Assembly: GCA_963665085.2 (NCBI GenBank)
Contig: CAXXXS010000001.1
Span: 4,588,001-4,652,000, forward strand
Direction: 5' to 3'
DNA: 64,000 nucleotides
DNA from: G963665085 sp963665085
GTDB taxonomy: Bacteria; Bacteroidota; Bacteroidia; Bacteroidales; JAAAOM01
Position 1 is the first letter of the stretch. Every line of letters starts with the position of its first letter. Made by a program: the position numbers and the translations under genes. A model generated the notes under the pieces. The model saw only the letters and a list, made by a program, of their open reading frames with translations. It was not told the origin of the DNA and did not search any database. Positions 1 through 8,730 of the stretch are shown here, in pieces.

Positions 1-1797
1 TGTTAACCAGTCTTTACAAGCAACAGCTTCCAGTTGAAGTAATTGTTCAATATAGTATTCAATTTTTGAACTATCAACAGTTAATTCGCTAAAATCAGAA
101 GGAGATGTTTTATCCTCAAGAATAGTTTTTGGTGGATTACCAAACATATCTTCTAATTTCAGATCAAGAGGTTTCTCTCCAGTGTTTTCATTTTCGAACG
201 TAAATTGGTGATCTCCTGTCGTTTCTCCAATCACATACATCGGAGCTCTTTCCCTCTCAGCAATCTCTTTTAATAATTGAGTATCTTCTTTTTTAAGAAT
301 TAATCCCATTCTTTCTTGCGACTCGTTCCCTATCAATTCTTTTGCTGAAAGTGTAGGATCTCCAACAGGTAATTTATCTAAGTGTATTTTACCTCCTGTT
401 TCTTCTACTAATTCAGATAAACAATTTAAATGTCCGCCAGCCCCATGATCATGAATGGAAACAATTGGATTATTATCTAATTCAGAAAGTGCCCGAATAG
501 CATTACATACACGTTTTTGCATTTCTGGATTTGAACGCTGTACAGCATTTAATTCAATTGCATTTTCAAATTCTCCTGTAGCTACAGATGATACAGAGCC
601 TCCGCCCATTCCAATACGGTAATTATCACCTCCCAGCAATACCACAGCATCTCCAACTTCAGGTGTATCTTTTAAGGTATCTTTTTTATAACCATAACCG
701 ATACCTCCTGCAAGCATGATGACTTTATCAAAACCAAAACTCTTACCATTCTCTGTATGCTCAAAAGTAAGTACACTACCACAGATAAGTGGCTGACCGA
801 ATTTATTACCAAAATCGCTGGCCCCGTTTGATGCTTTAATTAATATTTCTTCAGGGGTTTGATACAACCATTTTCTTTCTGCATTATTCTTTTCCCAGCT
901 TCTGCCTCCTTCTAATCTGGGATAAGCAGTCATATATACAGCGGTACCAGCTAAAGGAAATGCCCCTTTACCTCCGGCTACACGATCTCTGATTTCTCCT
1001 CCTGATCCTGTAGCTGCACCATTAAAAGGTTCTACAGTTGTAGGGAAATTATGAGTTTCTGCTTTCAATGAAATTATTGATTCTATATCATTTATCTCGA
1101 AAAAATCAGCTTTATTCTGACTTTTAGGAGCAAAACGCTCAATCACAGGGCCAGAAAGAAAAGCACAATTATCTTTATAGGCTGAAACAACCTTATTAAG
1201 GTTCTTTTGTGTAGTCAATTTAATTAACTGGAATAAGGTTAACTCTTTTTCCTTGCCATCAATAATAAATGAACCATTAAAAATTTTATGCCTGCAATGC
1301 TCTGAATTAACTTGGGAGAAACCAAATATCTCGCCATCAGTAAGGCTACGTCCAAGTTTTTTACTTAATTCTTTTAAATAATTTACTTCATCCGGACTTA
1401 ATGCTAAACCTTCTTGTTGATTGTATGATTCTATGTCTTCAACCTCTTTTATTGCTTCAGGCTTTTTGTTTATTGTAAATATTTCCTGATCTAATTTTTT
1501 ATATACTCTTTGAAGCATCGGGTCGTAACCAGGAGCATCAGTCTCTGAAGAAATAAATTCTTCAATTCTTACAACTCCTTTTATTCCCATATTTAAAGTA
1601 ATCTCTACAGCATTTGTACTCCAAGGAGTTATCATTTCCTTTCTTGGACCAACAAATGTACCTTCTACAACTTCCTTGTCTAGAAATAATGCATTGCCAA
1701 ATAACCAGGAAAATTTTTCTATCGTTTGATTATCAGGTCTTGAAATAGCTTGTAAAGCTATAATGTGTTTCTCTTTAGATTCAAAGAATAAAATCAT
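1..1797 (-). CDS. purL: Phosphoribosylformylglycinamidine synthase, 5' part (runs off the window)
   Basis: This is the N-terminal 599 residues of the large single-chain FGAM synthase, which makes FGAM from FGAR, glutamine and ATP in purine synthesis. The translation begins MILFFESKEK and shows family landmarks: a VNSEHCRHKIFNG block, KAETHNFPTTVEPF followed by GAATGSGGEIRD, GGDNYRIGMGGGSVSS, and SIHDHGAGGHLNCLSE. The reading frame is open to base 1, so the rest of the synthase domain and the glutaminase domain lie outside the window; the family is about 1,230 residues long. The ATG at 1797 is preceded by a -7-like box about 22 bases upstream, which supports this start. The identification is firm; only the missing C-terminus is unknown. 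Confidence 0.96.
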   Translation of the reverse strand, partial: MILFFESKEKHIIALQAISRPDNQTIEKFSWLFGNALFLDKEVVEGTFVGPRKEMITPWSTNAVEITLNMGIKGVVRIEEFISSETDAPGYDPMLQRVYKKLDQEIFTINKKPEAIKEVEDIESYNQQEGLALSPDEVNYLKELSKKLGRSLTDGEIFGFSQVNSEHCRHKIFNGSFIIDGKEKELTLFQLIKLTTQKNLNKVVSAYKDNCAFLSGPVIERFAPKSQNKADFFEINDIESIISLKAETHNFPTTVEPFNGAATGSGGEIRDRVAGGKGAFPLAGTAVYMTAYPRLEGGRSWEKNNAERKWLYQTPEEILIKASNGASDFGNKFGQPLICGSVLTFEHTENGKSFGFDKVIMLAGGIGYGYKKDTLKDTPEVGDAVVLLGGDNYRIGMGGGSVSSVATGEFENAIELNAVQRSNPEMQKRVCNAIRALSELDNNPIVSIHDHGAGGHLNCLSELVEETGGKIHLDKLPVGDPTLSAKELIGNESQERMGLILKKEDTQLLKEIAERERAPMYVIGETTGDHQFTFENENTGEKPLDLKLEDMFGNPPKTILEDKTSPSDFSELTVDSSKIEYYIEQLLQLEAVACKDWLT

Positions 1798-1818
1798 AAT
1801 CATTATTTATTTATGCTG

Positions 1819-1826
1819 CAAATTTA
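1819..1826 (-). promoter_or_regulatory. Probable -7 box of the purL promoter
   Basis: On the minus strand the sequence reads TAAATTTG, matching the Bacteroidota -7 consensus TAnnTTTG, 21 bases before the purL ATG. No clear -33 TTTG lies 17-21 bases further upstream, so the call rests on one box. Confidence 0.4.
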
Positions 1827-1933
1827 GTAAAACAAGTAAACTAGGTCTAAAATAGATGCATGTAAAAATTAACAAGTTATTAGTTCTTTTATAGAAAATT
1901 TAATTTGTTTTCATTAAGTTCAATTAAAAATTT

Positions 1934-1941
1934 TATATTTG
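1934..1941 (+). promoter_or_regulatory. Possible -7 box for the DoxX/oxidoreductase transcript
   Basis: TATATTTG matches TAnnTTTG, 121 bases before the DoxX ATG. A TTTG lies at 1904-1907 but the 26-base gap is longer than usual. The rest of 1798-2062 shows nothing else recognisable. Confidence 0.3.
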
Positions 1942-2062
1942 ATGCTCTAAAAATTAACAATCAAAAAAGACATCTTATTTAGATAGATTCTTTGAATATC
2001 TGGTTCAATTTTTGCTAAGGATATCGATTTTAATATCAAACACTTAATTACATATTTGCATA

Positions 2063-2545
2063 ATGAAGAAGATAGATTTTAGTAACTCGCAAGCATTTTT
2101 CATTGTTACGCTACGCGTAATGATTGGATGGCATTTTCTCTATGAAGGAATTGTAAAAATAGCAAACCCAAACTGGTCATCTCTGGCATATCTGCTAGAC
2201 TCTAAAGGTATGTTTGCTAGCATGTTTCACAGTATGGCCAACAATCCCGGTTTATTAAATGTAATGGATTTTTTAAATATCTGGGGATTAGTTCTGGTTG
2301 GTCTTGGACTAATTTTAGGCGCATTTACACAAGTAGCTACCATAGGTGGTATGGTTATGTTATTATTTTATTACTTATCACACCCCCCTATGCCTTTATT
2401 GACTTACGACATGCCAATGGAAGGTAATTATTTGATTATTAATAAAACATTAGTAGAGCTATTTACTCTATGTGTTTTATTTGTTTTTCCTAGTGGAAAA
2501 ATAATGGGATTGGATAGAATCATTTTTAAAATTGGAAAAAATTAA
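2063..2545 (+). CDS. DoxX-family membrane protein
   Basis: This 160-residue protein has four predicted membrane helices, at about 12-30, 67-88, 91-107 and 125-143. It carries the DoxX-like signature near the N-terminus (ALRV-like LRVMIGWHFLYEGIVKI). DoxX/DoxD proteins are inner-membrane proteins, some of which pass electrons from periplasmic donors to quinone. Only 14 bases separate it from the following Tat-exported Gfo/Idh/MocA oxidoreductase, so the two are almost certainly co-transcribed. I infer that it may link that oxidoreductase to the respiratory chain; the sequence alone does not prove electron transfer. The start is the first in-frame ATG and begins before the first helix. Confidence 0.8.
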   Translation: MKKIDFSNSQAFFIVTLRVMIGWHFLYEGIVKIANPNWSSLAYLLDSKGMFASMFHSMANNPGLLNVMDFLNIWGLVLVGLGLILGAFTQVATIGGMVMLLFYYLSHPPMPLLTYDMPMEGNYLIINKTLVELFTLCVLFVFPSGKIMGLDRIIFKIGKN

Positions 2546-2559
2546 AGGGGATTGAACAC

Positions 2560-4125
2560 ATGGCTAACAGTAATTTTAATATAAAAAGACGTGATTTAAT
2601 TAAGGGATTAGCTACAATCCCTGTCCTAGGTGCAATGGCTTGGGGACACTCAAGAAAAGAAAAATATCAGGCAGAATTAAGTCAAGAGATAAAAGATATA
2701 GTAGGAATGAGTTACGAAAACGTTCCTATTCCTACTCCTATTGATCGTTCCCAAAAAATAAGAATAGGATTAATTGGTTATGGTATTAGAGGAAAACAAT
2801 TAATGCGGGGCGCAGGTTTCGCGCATCCTTCCTATATAGATGATTTAAGGCAACAAGCTGCTAATAACCCTGGTAATGAAAAGGCTTATGAAGATAGGAT
2901 TCTTGAATTTCAGGAACAAGATAATCTTAATATTGAAATAAATGGTGTTTGCGATATCTTTGATACATACGCAACCATGGCTCAGGAGGCTGGCGCTAAC
3001 ATTAACAGAGGGGGTTCTGACAGCAAATTAGGTAAACTTCCTAAAAGATATTTGAACTATAAAGAATTATGCGCCGCAGATGATATTGATGCTGTTATCA
3101 TTGCAGCACCAGACCATTGGCATGCCCCAATGTCTATGGAAGCGGCCAGAAATGGAAAGCATGTTTATTGTGAAAAACCAATGTCATGGTCAGTTGAAGA
3201 AACTTATGAAGTAACCAAACTGGTAAAAGATAATGGTATAGTTTTTCAGTTAGGCCATCAAGGTAGGCAAACCGAAAGTTATATAAAAGCAAAAGAAGCA
3301 GTTGAAAAAGGTGTTTTGGGTGAAATTTCTTTAGTTGAAGTTTGTACCAATAGAAATACACCGAATGGTGCCTGGGTATATCCTATCCATGAAGATGCAA
3401 ATCCTAATACAATTGATTGGGAACAATTTATTGGTCAAGCTCCTTGGCATGATTTCAGTCTGGAAAGATTTTTTAGATGGCGTTGTTGGTGGGATTATTC
3501 AACTGGTTTAAATGGAGACTTACTAACACATGAATATGATGCAATTAACCAAATATTAGGTGTAGGTATTCCTCATTCTGCAGCTTCTTCCGGTGGCATA
3601 TATTACTTTAAAGATGGCAGGACGGTTCCTGATGTTCTACAAGTTGCGTATGAATTTCCAAAAAGAAATTTAACCATGTTGTATAGTGCTACTTTGGCTA
3701 GTCAGAAAGATAGAGGCAAAGTAATGATGGGGCATGATGGTTACATGGAACTTGGTAATAACCTTACTATTTATGCTGATGCAGGTTCTACAAAATATGC
3801 TGAGAAAATTAGTGATGGAACAATAAATACAACTCAACCAATATACAGATATGTTCCTGGTCAAAATAATGCAGATGCAACAACTTCTGCTACAGAAGCA
3901 TATTTTGCAGGAAGAGGTCTTCTTTACACATATAGAAATGGTAAACGTGTTGATACCACTCACTTGCACATACAAGAATGGGTAGATGCAATACGTACAA
4001 ATTCTCTTCCTAGTTGTAATATTGATCAGGGATTCCAGGAAGCTATTACAGCTCATATGGCAACAAAAGCCCTACGAGAAAACAGAACTGTATTCTGGGA
4101 TGAAGAAAAACAAGAAATAGTATAG
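2560..4125 (+). CDS. Exported Gfo/Idh/MocA-family oxidoreductase (EKP type)
   Basis: This 521-residue NAD(P)-dependent dehydrogenase has a Tat-like leader: twin arginine at residues 10-11 (KRRDLIK) followed by a short hydrophobic stretch. The Rossmann motif GLIGYGIRGKQ lies at about 70-80, DHWHAPM near 187-193, and the catalytic EKP at 205-207. The C-terminal alpha/beta domain contains GLNGDLLTHEYDA. Family members oxidise a sugar hydroxyl, typically C3, using tightly bound nicotinamide cofactor, and Tat export would carry the folded holoenzyme out. An AAGGGG stretch nine bases before the ATG looks like a Shine-Dalgarno site, uncommon in this phylum. It follows DoxX by 14 bases and is followed by a terminator. 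The exact substrate is unknown. Confidence 0.9.
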   Translation: MANSNFNIKRRDLIKGLATIPVLGAMAWGHSRKEKYQAELSQEIKDIVGMSYENVPIPTPIDRSQKIRIGLIGYGIRGKQLMRGAGFAHPSYIDDLRQQAANNPGNEKAYEDRILEFQEQDNLNIEINGVCDIFDTYATMAQEAGANINRGGSDSKLGKLPKRYLNYKELCAADDIDAVIIAAPDHWHAPMSMEAARNGKHVYCEKPMSWSVEETYEVTKLVKDNGIVFQLGHQGRQTESYIKAKEAVEKGVLGEISLVEVCTNRNTPNGAWVYPIHEDANPNTIDWEQFIGQAPWHDFSLERFFRWRCWWDYSTGLNGDLLTHEYDAINQILGVGIPHSAASSGGIYYFKDGRTVPDVLQVAYEFPKRNLTMLYSATLASQKDRGKVMMGHDGYMELGNNLTIYADAGSTKYAEKISDGTINTTQPIYRYVPGQNNADATTSATEAYFAGRGLLYTYRNGKRVDTTHLHIQEWVDAIRTNSLPSCNIDQGFQEAITAHMATKALRENRTVFWDEEKQEIV

Positions 4126-4148
4126 TATTTCTTTATAATAATTATATA

Positions 4149-4178
4149 GCAGCATTATTTTTTAATGCTGCTTTTTTT
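4149..4178 (+). terminator. Intrinsic terminator after the first oxidoreductase
   Basis: GCAGCATTA pairs with TAATGCTGC across a short T-rich loop and is followed by a run of seven T. It closes the DoxX-oxidoreductase transcript. The remaining 255 bases up to 4433 show no gene and no convincing promoter box. Confidence 0.85.
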
Positions 4179-4433
4179 AACAACAACACACAAAACAAAA
4201 AATTGCACATACTCATCGAAATTTCAGAAAATCTTGTCTTTCATTTATCTCAGAAAATCATTTTTACTAGATCTCTGTTCTTTTCGTTCGATTATACAAA
4301 TCATAAAAATTTTTAATTAAAATGTATACTGTTTTTTCCTTGTATTAGGAAAATTCGTATTTTCGATTCTCAAATTAAGTATTCTAGTTTGTTCAACTAG
4401 GAACTAATTGTCTAACTAATATTTATCATTATT

Positions 4434-5939
4434 ATGGATAAAAAAGTATCAAGAAGAAGATTTATTGGATCAACGGCTCTTGCAACAGCAGGATTTACAA
4501 TTGTTCCAAGCCACGTTGTTTCCGGAATGGGGCATAAAGCCCCTAGTGACAAATTAAATATCGTCGGCGTTGGTGTTGGCGGTATGGGTTTTGCAAACTT
4601 AAAACACCTTGAAACAGAAAACATTATTGGTTTATGTGATGTTGACTGGGCCTACACAGGAGGTAACGGAGTATTCGACAGGTATCCCAAAGCTAAAAAG
4701 TATAAGGATTTCCGAAGAATGTATGATGAAATGGGAAAAGACTTTGATGCTGTTGTTGTTGCAACTGCGGATCATGCCCATGCTATCGTTGCTGCTACTG
4801 CTATGACAATGGGCAAACACGTGTATGTTCAAAAACCACTAACGCACACTGTTTATGAATCCAGACTATTAACAAAATTAGCTAAGAAATATAAGGTGGC
4901 TACCCAAATGGGTAACCAGGGAGCTTCTGGTGAAGGTGTAGCTAAAGCATGCGAAATTTTATGGAGTGGTGCAATAGGTGATGTTTACAGGGTTGATGCA
5001 TTCACTGACAGACCTATTTGGCCCCAAGGATTAAACACACCTGATGGACAATGGGTAAAAGAAGGCCTTGACTGGGATCTATTCATTGGCCCAGCAAAGA
5101 TGCGTCCATACAATGCCGTTTATACCCCTTGGAACTGGAGAGGCTGGTGGGACTTTGGAACGGGAGCTCTTGGAGATATGGCTTGTCATATTCTTCATCC
5201 TGTTTTTGAAGCTTTAAAAATTGGATATCCTACAAAAGCACAAGGAAGTTCTTCTTTGTTATTAAATGATTGTGCCCCTGTTTCTCAAGCAGTAAAACTC
5301 ACATTCCCCAGTAGAGGAAAAGTAGGAAAAATAAAACTTCCTGAACTTGAAGTTAACTGGTATGACGGTGGTATTAAACCATTTTTACCTAAAGGGTGGC
5401 CTGCTGGAAAAAATCCAAATAAAAATGGTGGCGGTACATTCTTCTACGGAACAAAAGGTGTTATGCATGCTGGTTGTTATGGTGTTGATCCTGAAATTAT
5501 TGGAGGAGAGATTCCTAATGTTCCAAAAACCGAAAGAAGAGTAGAAGAAGAAATGGGATTAAAATGGGATCAAGGTGCCCATGAAATGGATTGGGTACGT
5601 GCTTGTAAAGAAAGCCCTGAAAACAGAAAACCTTGTACTTCTGACTTCTCAGAAGCTGGCCCATTTAACGAAATGGTAGTTATGGGTGTTCTTGCTGTTC
5701 GATTACAAGATCTTAATAAAGAACTAGAATGGGATGGTGAAAACATGAAATTTACGAATGTATCTAATAATGAAACCATAAAAACAGTTATTGCTGATGG
5801 TTTCACTATACATGATGGCCATCCTTCATTTGCCAAAACATGGACGGACCCTGTTCCAGCTGCAGATTATGCTAATGAGTTAATCAAGCACACATATAGA
5901 GATGGATGGTCGTTACCTCCAATGCCAACAGATGTTTAA
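4434..5939 (+). CDS. Exported Gfo/Idh/MocA-family oxidoreductase (QKP type)
   Basis: This 501-residue protein is a paralogue of the oxidoreductase at 2560-4125. It has a clear Tat signal (SRRRFIG at residues 6-12, then a hydrophobic stretch ending near SHVVSG). The Rossmann segment is VGVGVGGMG, ATADHAHAI lies near 109-117, and the catalytic lysine is K134 in YVQKPL. The usual EKP is QKP here, a variant where the lysine is kept. It contains GTGALGDMACHILHP in the C-terminal domain. It is followed after 31 bases by a DUF1080 lipoprotein, suggesting that the dehydrogenase makes a 3-keto-glycoside that the next protein cleaves. That pathway role is inferred from the families and the gene order. 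Confidence 0.9.
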   Translation: MDKKVSRRRFIGSTALATAGFTIVPSHVVSGMGHKAPSDKLNIVGVGVGGMGFANLKHLETENIIGLCDVDWAYTGGNGVFDRYPKAKKYKDFRRMYDEMGKDFDAVVVATADHAHAIVAATAMTMGKHVYVQKPLTHTVYESRLLTKLAKKYKVATQMGNQGASGEGVAKACEILWSGAIGDVYRVDAFTDRPIWPQGLNTPDGQWVKEGLDWDLFIGPAKMRPYNAVYTPWNWRGWWDFGTGALGDMACHILHPVFEALKIGYPTKAQGSSSLLLNDCAPVSQAVKLTFPSRGKVGKIKLPELEVNWYDGGIKPFLPKGWPAGKNPNKNGGGTFFYGTKGVMHAGCYGVDPEIIGGEIPNVPKTERRVEEEMGLKWDQGAHEMDWVRACKESPENRKPCTSDFSEAGPFNEMVVMGVLAVRLQDLNKELEWDGENMKFTNVSNNETIKTVIADGFTIHDGHPSFAKTWTDPVPAADYANELIKHTYRDGWSLPPMPTDV

Positions 5940-5970
5940 TTTAAATAAAATTTTATAAAGAAAATTTATT

Positions 5971-6741
5971 ATGAAAAAGAATCTTTTAATTTTAGTAAGT
6001 GCACTATTTTTTATTGCATTTACAAATTCATGTAAAACATCAACTTCAGAAAAAGCTACAGCAACTGGTGAAGAAGCATCTGATGAGGTTGCTTCTGAAA
6101 ATGATGGCTGGACTGTACTTTTCGATGGCACTTCAACTGAAGGTTGGCGAGGCTATGGTAAAACAGAATTCCCAAAAGGATGGATTATAGAAGATGGGGC
6201 TATCAAATGTAATGGATCTGGTCGTGGAGAAGCTGGTGCTGAAGATGGTGGAGATGTTATTTACGATAAGAAATTTTCTAATTTCCAATTGAAATTGGAA
6301 TGGAAAATATCTGAAGGTGGTAACTCTGGTATTTTTTATTTAGGACAAGAAGTTGAAGGGCAACCCATTTATGCAACTGCACCTGAAATGCAAGTTCTTG
6401 ATAATGAAAAACACCCAGATGCATTGTTAGGAAAAGATGGAAACCGTAAAGCTGGTTCATTGTATGATCTTATTCCTGCAAAACCACAAAATGCAAAACC
6501 TGCTGGTGAGTGGAATACTGTTGAAATAATAGTATATGAAGGTACTGTTGTTCATAAACAAAATGGTGAAACAGTTGTAGAATACCATCTATGGACACCA
6601 GAATGGGAAGAACTAGTAGCTGGAAGCAAATTCCCTGGAATTAATCCTGAATGGGCAAAAGTTGCTAAAGAAGGTTATTTTGGACTTCAAGACCACGGAA
6701 ACGATGTATGGTTCAGAAATATTATGATCAAAGAATTATAA
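5971..6741 (+). CDS. DUF1080 (3-keto-disaccharide hydrolase-like) lipoprotein
   Basis: This 256-residue lipoprotein has signal MKKNLLILVSALFF and lipobox residue C21 (FTNSC). The mature part is a single DUF1080/PF06439 domain, a concanavalin-like beta-sandwich. Visible signatures are WTVLFDGTSTEGWRGYG near 48-64, EWKISEGGNSGIFYLG, PEMQVLDNEKHPDA, and the closing GYFGLQDHGNDVWFRNIMI. Family members act on 3-keto-glycosides in the periplasm or outer membrane. It directly follows the QKP-type oxidoreductase and is probably in the same transcript, which ends at the strong terminator at 6762. A second DUF1080 lipoprotein lies at 7890. The domain is certain; whether it is a hydrolase or a lyase, and the substrate, are not. 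Confidence 0.9.
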   Translation: MKKNLLILVSALFFIAFTNSCKTSTSEKATATGEEASDEVASENDGWTVLFDGTSTEGWRGYGKTEFPKGWIIEDGAIKCNGSGRGEAGAEDGGDVIYDKKFSNFQLKLEWKISEGGNSGIFYLGQEVEGQPIYATAPEMQVLDNEKHPDALLGKDGNRKAGSLYDLIPAKPQNAKPAGEWNTVEIIVYEGTVVHKQNGETVVEYHLWTPEWEELVAGSKFPGINPEWAKVAKEGYFGLQDHGNDVWFRNIMIKEL

Positions 6742-6761
6742 TATTTTTCCTATAAATTATT

Positions 6762-6796
6762 AAACCGCAACAAAATTTGTTGCGGTTTTTTTTTTG
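6762..6796 (+). terminator. Intrinsic terminator after the DUF1080 gene
   Basis: AAACCGCAACAAA pairs with its complement around a very short loop, followed by about ten T. It ends the oxidoreductase-DUF1080 transcript and separates it from the TIM-barrel gene at 6900. Confidence 0.92.
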
Positions 6797-6899
6797 TTTG
6801 ATAATTCTAGTAACCTAAAAAAAAAAATCATTTAGCTACTTTGATAACTGATTAGTATTAGCTACTTTTAATGCAAATCCATAACTAACCCTGTGAATC

Positions 6900-7832
6900 A
6901 TGAAAACAAGCAGAAGAATTTTTATTAAACAAGCAGGCATCTTAACCACAGCAACAGCAATGAGTTCATCAATCTTATCAAGTTGTTCTGCACAACAACC
7001 TCCCTTTAAGATTTCATTAGCTGAATGGTCCCTTCACAGAGCATTATTTGCCAAAGAAATGACAAACCTTGATTTCCCAAAAAAAGCTAAAAATTTTGGA
7101 ATATTGGGCCTTGAGTATGTAAATACTTTTTTTGATTCTGCAAAAGAAGATTATTTAAAAGAATTATTAAAAAGGACGCAGGATGAAGGAGTTGAAAATG
7201 TTCTTATAATGGTTGATGCGGAAGGAAATCTTGGAGATCTGGATGATATTAAACGCAAACAATCTATAGAAAATCATTACAAATGGGTTGAAGCAGCAAA
7301 ATTTATAGGGTGTCATTCAATACGGGTAAATGCCAGAGGAGAAGGCACAGAAGAAGAGGTTGCTAATGCTGCAATACACGGATTAGGTTCACTAACTGAA
7401 TACGCTGAACAGGAAAACATAAATGTAATAGTAGAAAATCATGGAGGATATTCTTCTAATGGGAAATGGATGTCAAACGTTATCAAACAAGTAGCTAATG
7501 CACATTGTGGAACCCTTCCTGATTTTGGAAACTTCTGTATCACAAACACTACCGATCCTGACACAGGAGAAAGAACATGTGCAGAAGAATATGATCGATA
7601 TAAAGGAGTGGAAGAATTAATGCCTTTTGCTTTTGGTGTGAGTGCTAAGACACATAATTTCAGTGAAAATGGAGATGAATCAGAAATTGATTATTATAAA
7701 ATGATTGATATAGTAAAATCCTCTGGTTATAAAGGATTCATTGGCATTGAATACGAAGGGACTATTCTTCCTGAAGACGAAGGTATAATCGCCACAAAAA
7801 AACTGCTAGAAAAAGTTTTTGCAGAAATATAA
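6900..7832 (+). CDS. Exported sugar phosphate isomerase/epimerase-like TIM-barrel protein
   Basis: This 310-residue protein has both a twin-arginine leader (SRRIFIK at 4-10) and a lipobox-like cysteine at C29 (LSSCSAQQ), so it is probably Tat-exported and lipidated. The mature part is an AP-endonuclease-2/xylose-isomerase-like TIM barrel. Metal-site segments are visible: VIVENHGGYSSNG, CGTLPDFGNFC, AKTHNF and the C-terminal GFIGIEYEG. Such proteins isomerise or epimerise sugars with a divalent metal. It lies between two DUF1080 genes and two Gfo/Idh/MocA genes, so I infer that it processes keto-sugars from that system. The following DUF1080 gene starts 57 bases later. The specific substrate is unknown. 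Confidence 0.85.
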   Translation: MKTSRRIFIKQAGILTTATAMSSSILSSCSAQQPPFKISLAEWSLHRALFAKEMTNLDFPKKAKNFGILGLEYVNTFFDSAKEDYLKELLKRTQDEGVENVLIMVDAEGNLGDLDDIKRKQSIENHYKWVEAAKFIGCHSIRVNARGEGTEEEVANAAIHGLGSLTEYAEQENINVIVENHGGYSSNGKWMSNVIKQVANAHCGTLPDFGNFCITNTTDPDTGERTCAEEYDRYKGVEELMPFAFGVSAKTHNFSENGDESEIDYYKMIDIVKSSGYKGFIGIEYEGTILPEDEGIIATKKLLEKVFAEI

Positions 7833-7889
7833 GAATATAAAGACGCGATGCTGTTAACCTATATAAATATTAACCTTTAATTGAATTTT

Positions 7890-8573
7890 ATGAAAACTTT
7901 TAAATTAACCATTAGTGGTTTATTATTTTTTGTACTGGTTTTTTCTTGTAAAAATACAGCAAAAGAAAGTACTGATACCGCTCCTCCTCCACCTCAAAAA
8001 ACAGAAAAAATAGAATTATTTAATGGCAAAGACTTAACAGGATTAACTGTTTATATTGAGGATGAAACATATAATAAAGATTCTGTTTTTTTTGTAAAAG
8101 ACGGATTATTATGCACAACTGGTTTTCCTAATGGCTATATAAAAACTGATGGTGTATATGAAAATTATAAACTCAATGTTGAGTGGCGATGGGTAAATGA
8201 ACCGGTTAATAGTGGAGTATTTCTTCATAAAACAGAAGAAGATGGAATCTGGCCCGTATGTATTGAAGCTCAACTATGGAATCAAAATGCTGGGGATCTT
8301 GTTGCTATGCCAGGAACAAAATTTAAAGAAAGGGTAGACACTACTTCAATTATTGTTAAAAAATATGAGGAGTCAAGTGAAAAACCGACAGGTGAATGGA
8401 ATCAATATGAAATAATTTGTGATGGTGATAATATTACTGTCTATGTAAACGGAGTATTACAAAACAAAGCTACAGAAGTATCTGTATCAAAAGGACATAT
8501 TTGTTTACAAAGCGAAGGTGGCCCTCTTGAATTTCGTAATTTCTATCTTACTCCAATTGACAACAAAGAGTAA
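7890..8573 (+). CDS. Second DUF1080 (3-keto-glycoside-cleaving-like) lipoprotein
   Basis: This 227-residue lipoprotein has signal MKTFKLTISGLLFFVL and lipobox residue C20 (VFSC). The DUF1080 beta-sandwich includes IELFNGKDLTGLTVYIED, VEWRWVNEPVNSGVFLH, CIEAQLWNQNAGD and the terminal GHICLQSEGGPLEFRNFYL. I use the ATG at 7890 because it begins a normal lipoprotein signal; a TTG nine bases earlier would add MNF and is less likely. It is diverged from the DUF1080 protein at 5971, which suggests different substrates rather than a recent duplication. It sits downstream of the exported isomerase and ends at a strong terminator, making it the last gene of the cluster. Confidence 0.88.
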   Translation: MKTFKLTISGLLFFVLVFSCKNTAKESTDTAPPPPQKTEKIELFNGKDLTGLTVYIEDETYNKDSVFFVKDGLLCTTGFPNGYIKTDGVYENYKLNVEWRWVNEPVNSGVFLHKTEEDGIWPVCIEAQLWNQNAGDLVAMPGTKFKERVDTTSIIVKKYEESSEKPTGEWNQYEIICDGDNITVYVNGVLQNKATEVSVSKGHICLQSEGGPLEFRNFYLTPIDNKE

Positions 8574-8614
8574 GACTTTAATAATATTCTAACTTAACCT
8601 ATTAACTTTGAAGT

Positions 8615-8646
8615 AGGCTGTCATATTAATGACAGCCTTTTTTTAT
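8615..8646 (+). terminator. Intrinsic terminator after the second DUF1080 gene
   Basis: AGGCTGTCAT pairs perfectly with ATGACAGCCT across the loop ATTA and is followed by a T run. It marks the 3' end of the glycoside cluster. Confidence 0.92.
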
Positions 8647-8697
8647 AAAAAACAAAATTGAAAAACCAAGTTTCTTTTAGATCAATATTTAAAACAT

Positions 8698-8705
8698 TAA
8701 TTTTG
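8698..8705 (+). promoter_or_regulatory. Possible -7 box for the DinB-like gene
   Basis: TAATTTTG fits TAnnTTTG and lies 25 bases before the ATG at 8731, downstream of the terminator. No -33 box is evident. Confidence 0.35.
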
Positions 8706-8730
8706 TTTAAAACATTAAAATTCAATTGCT

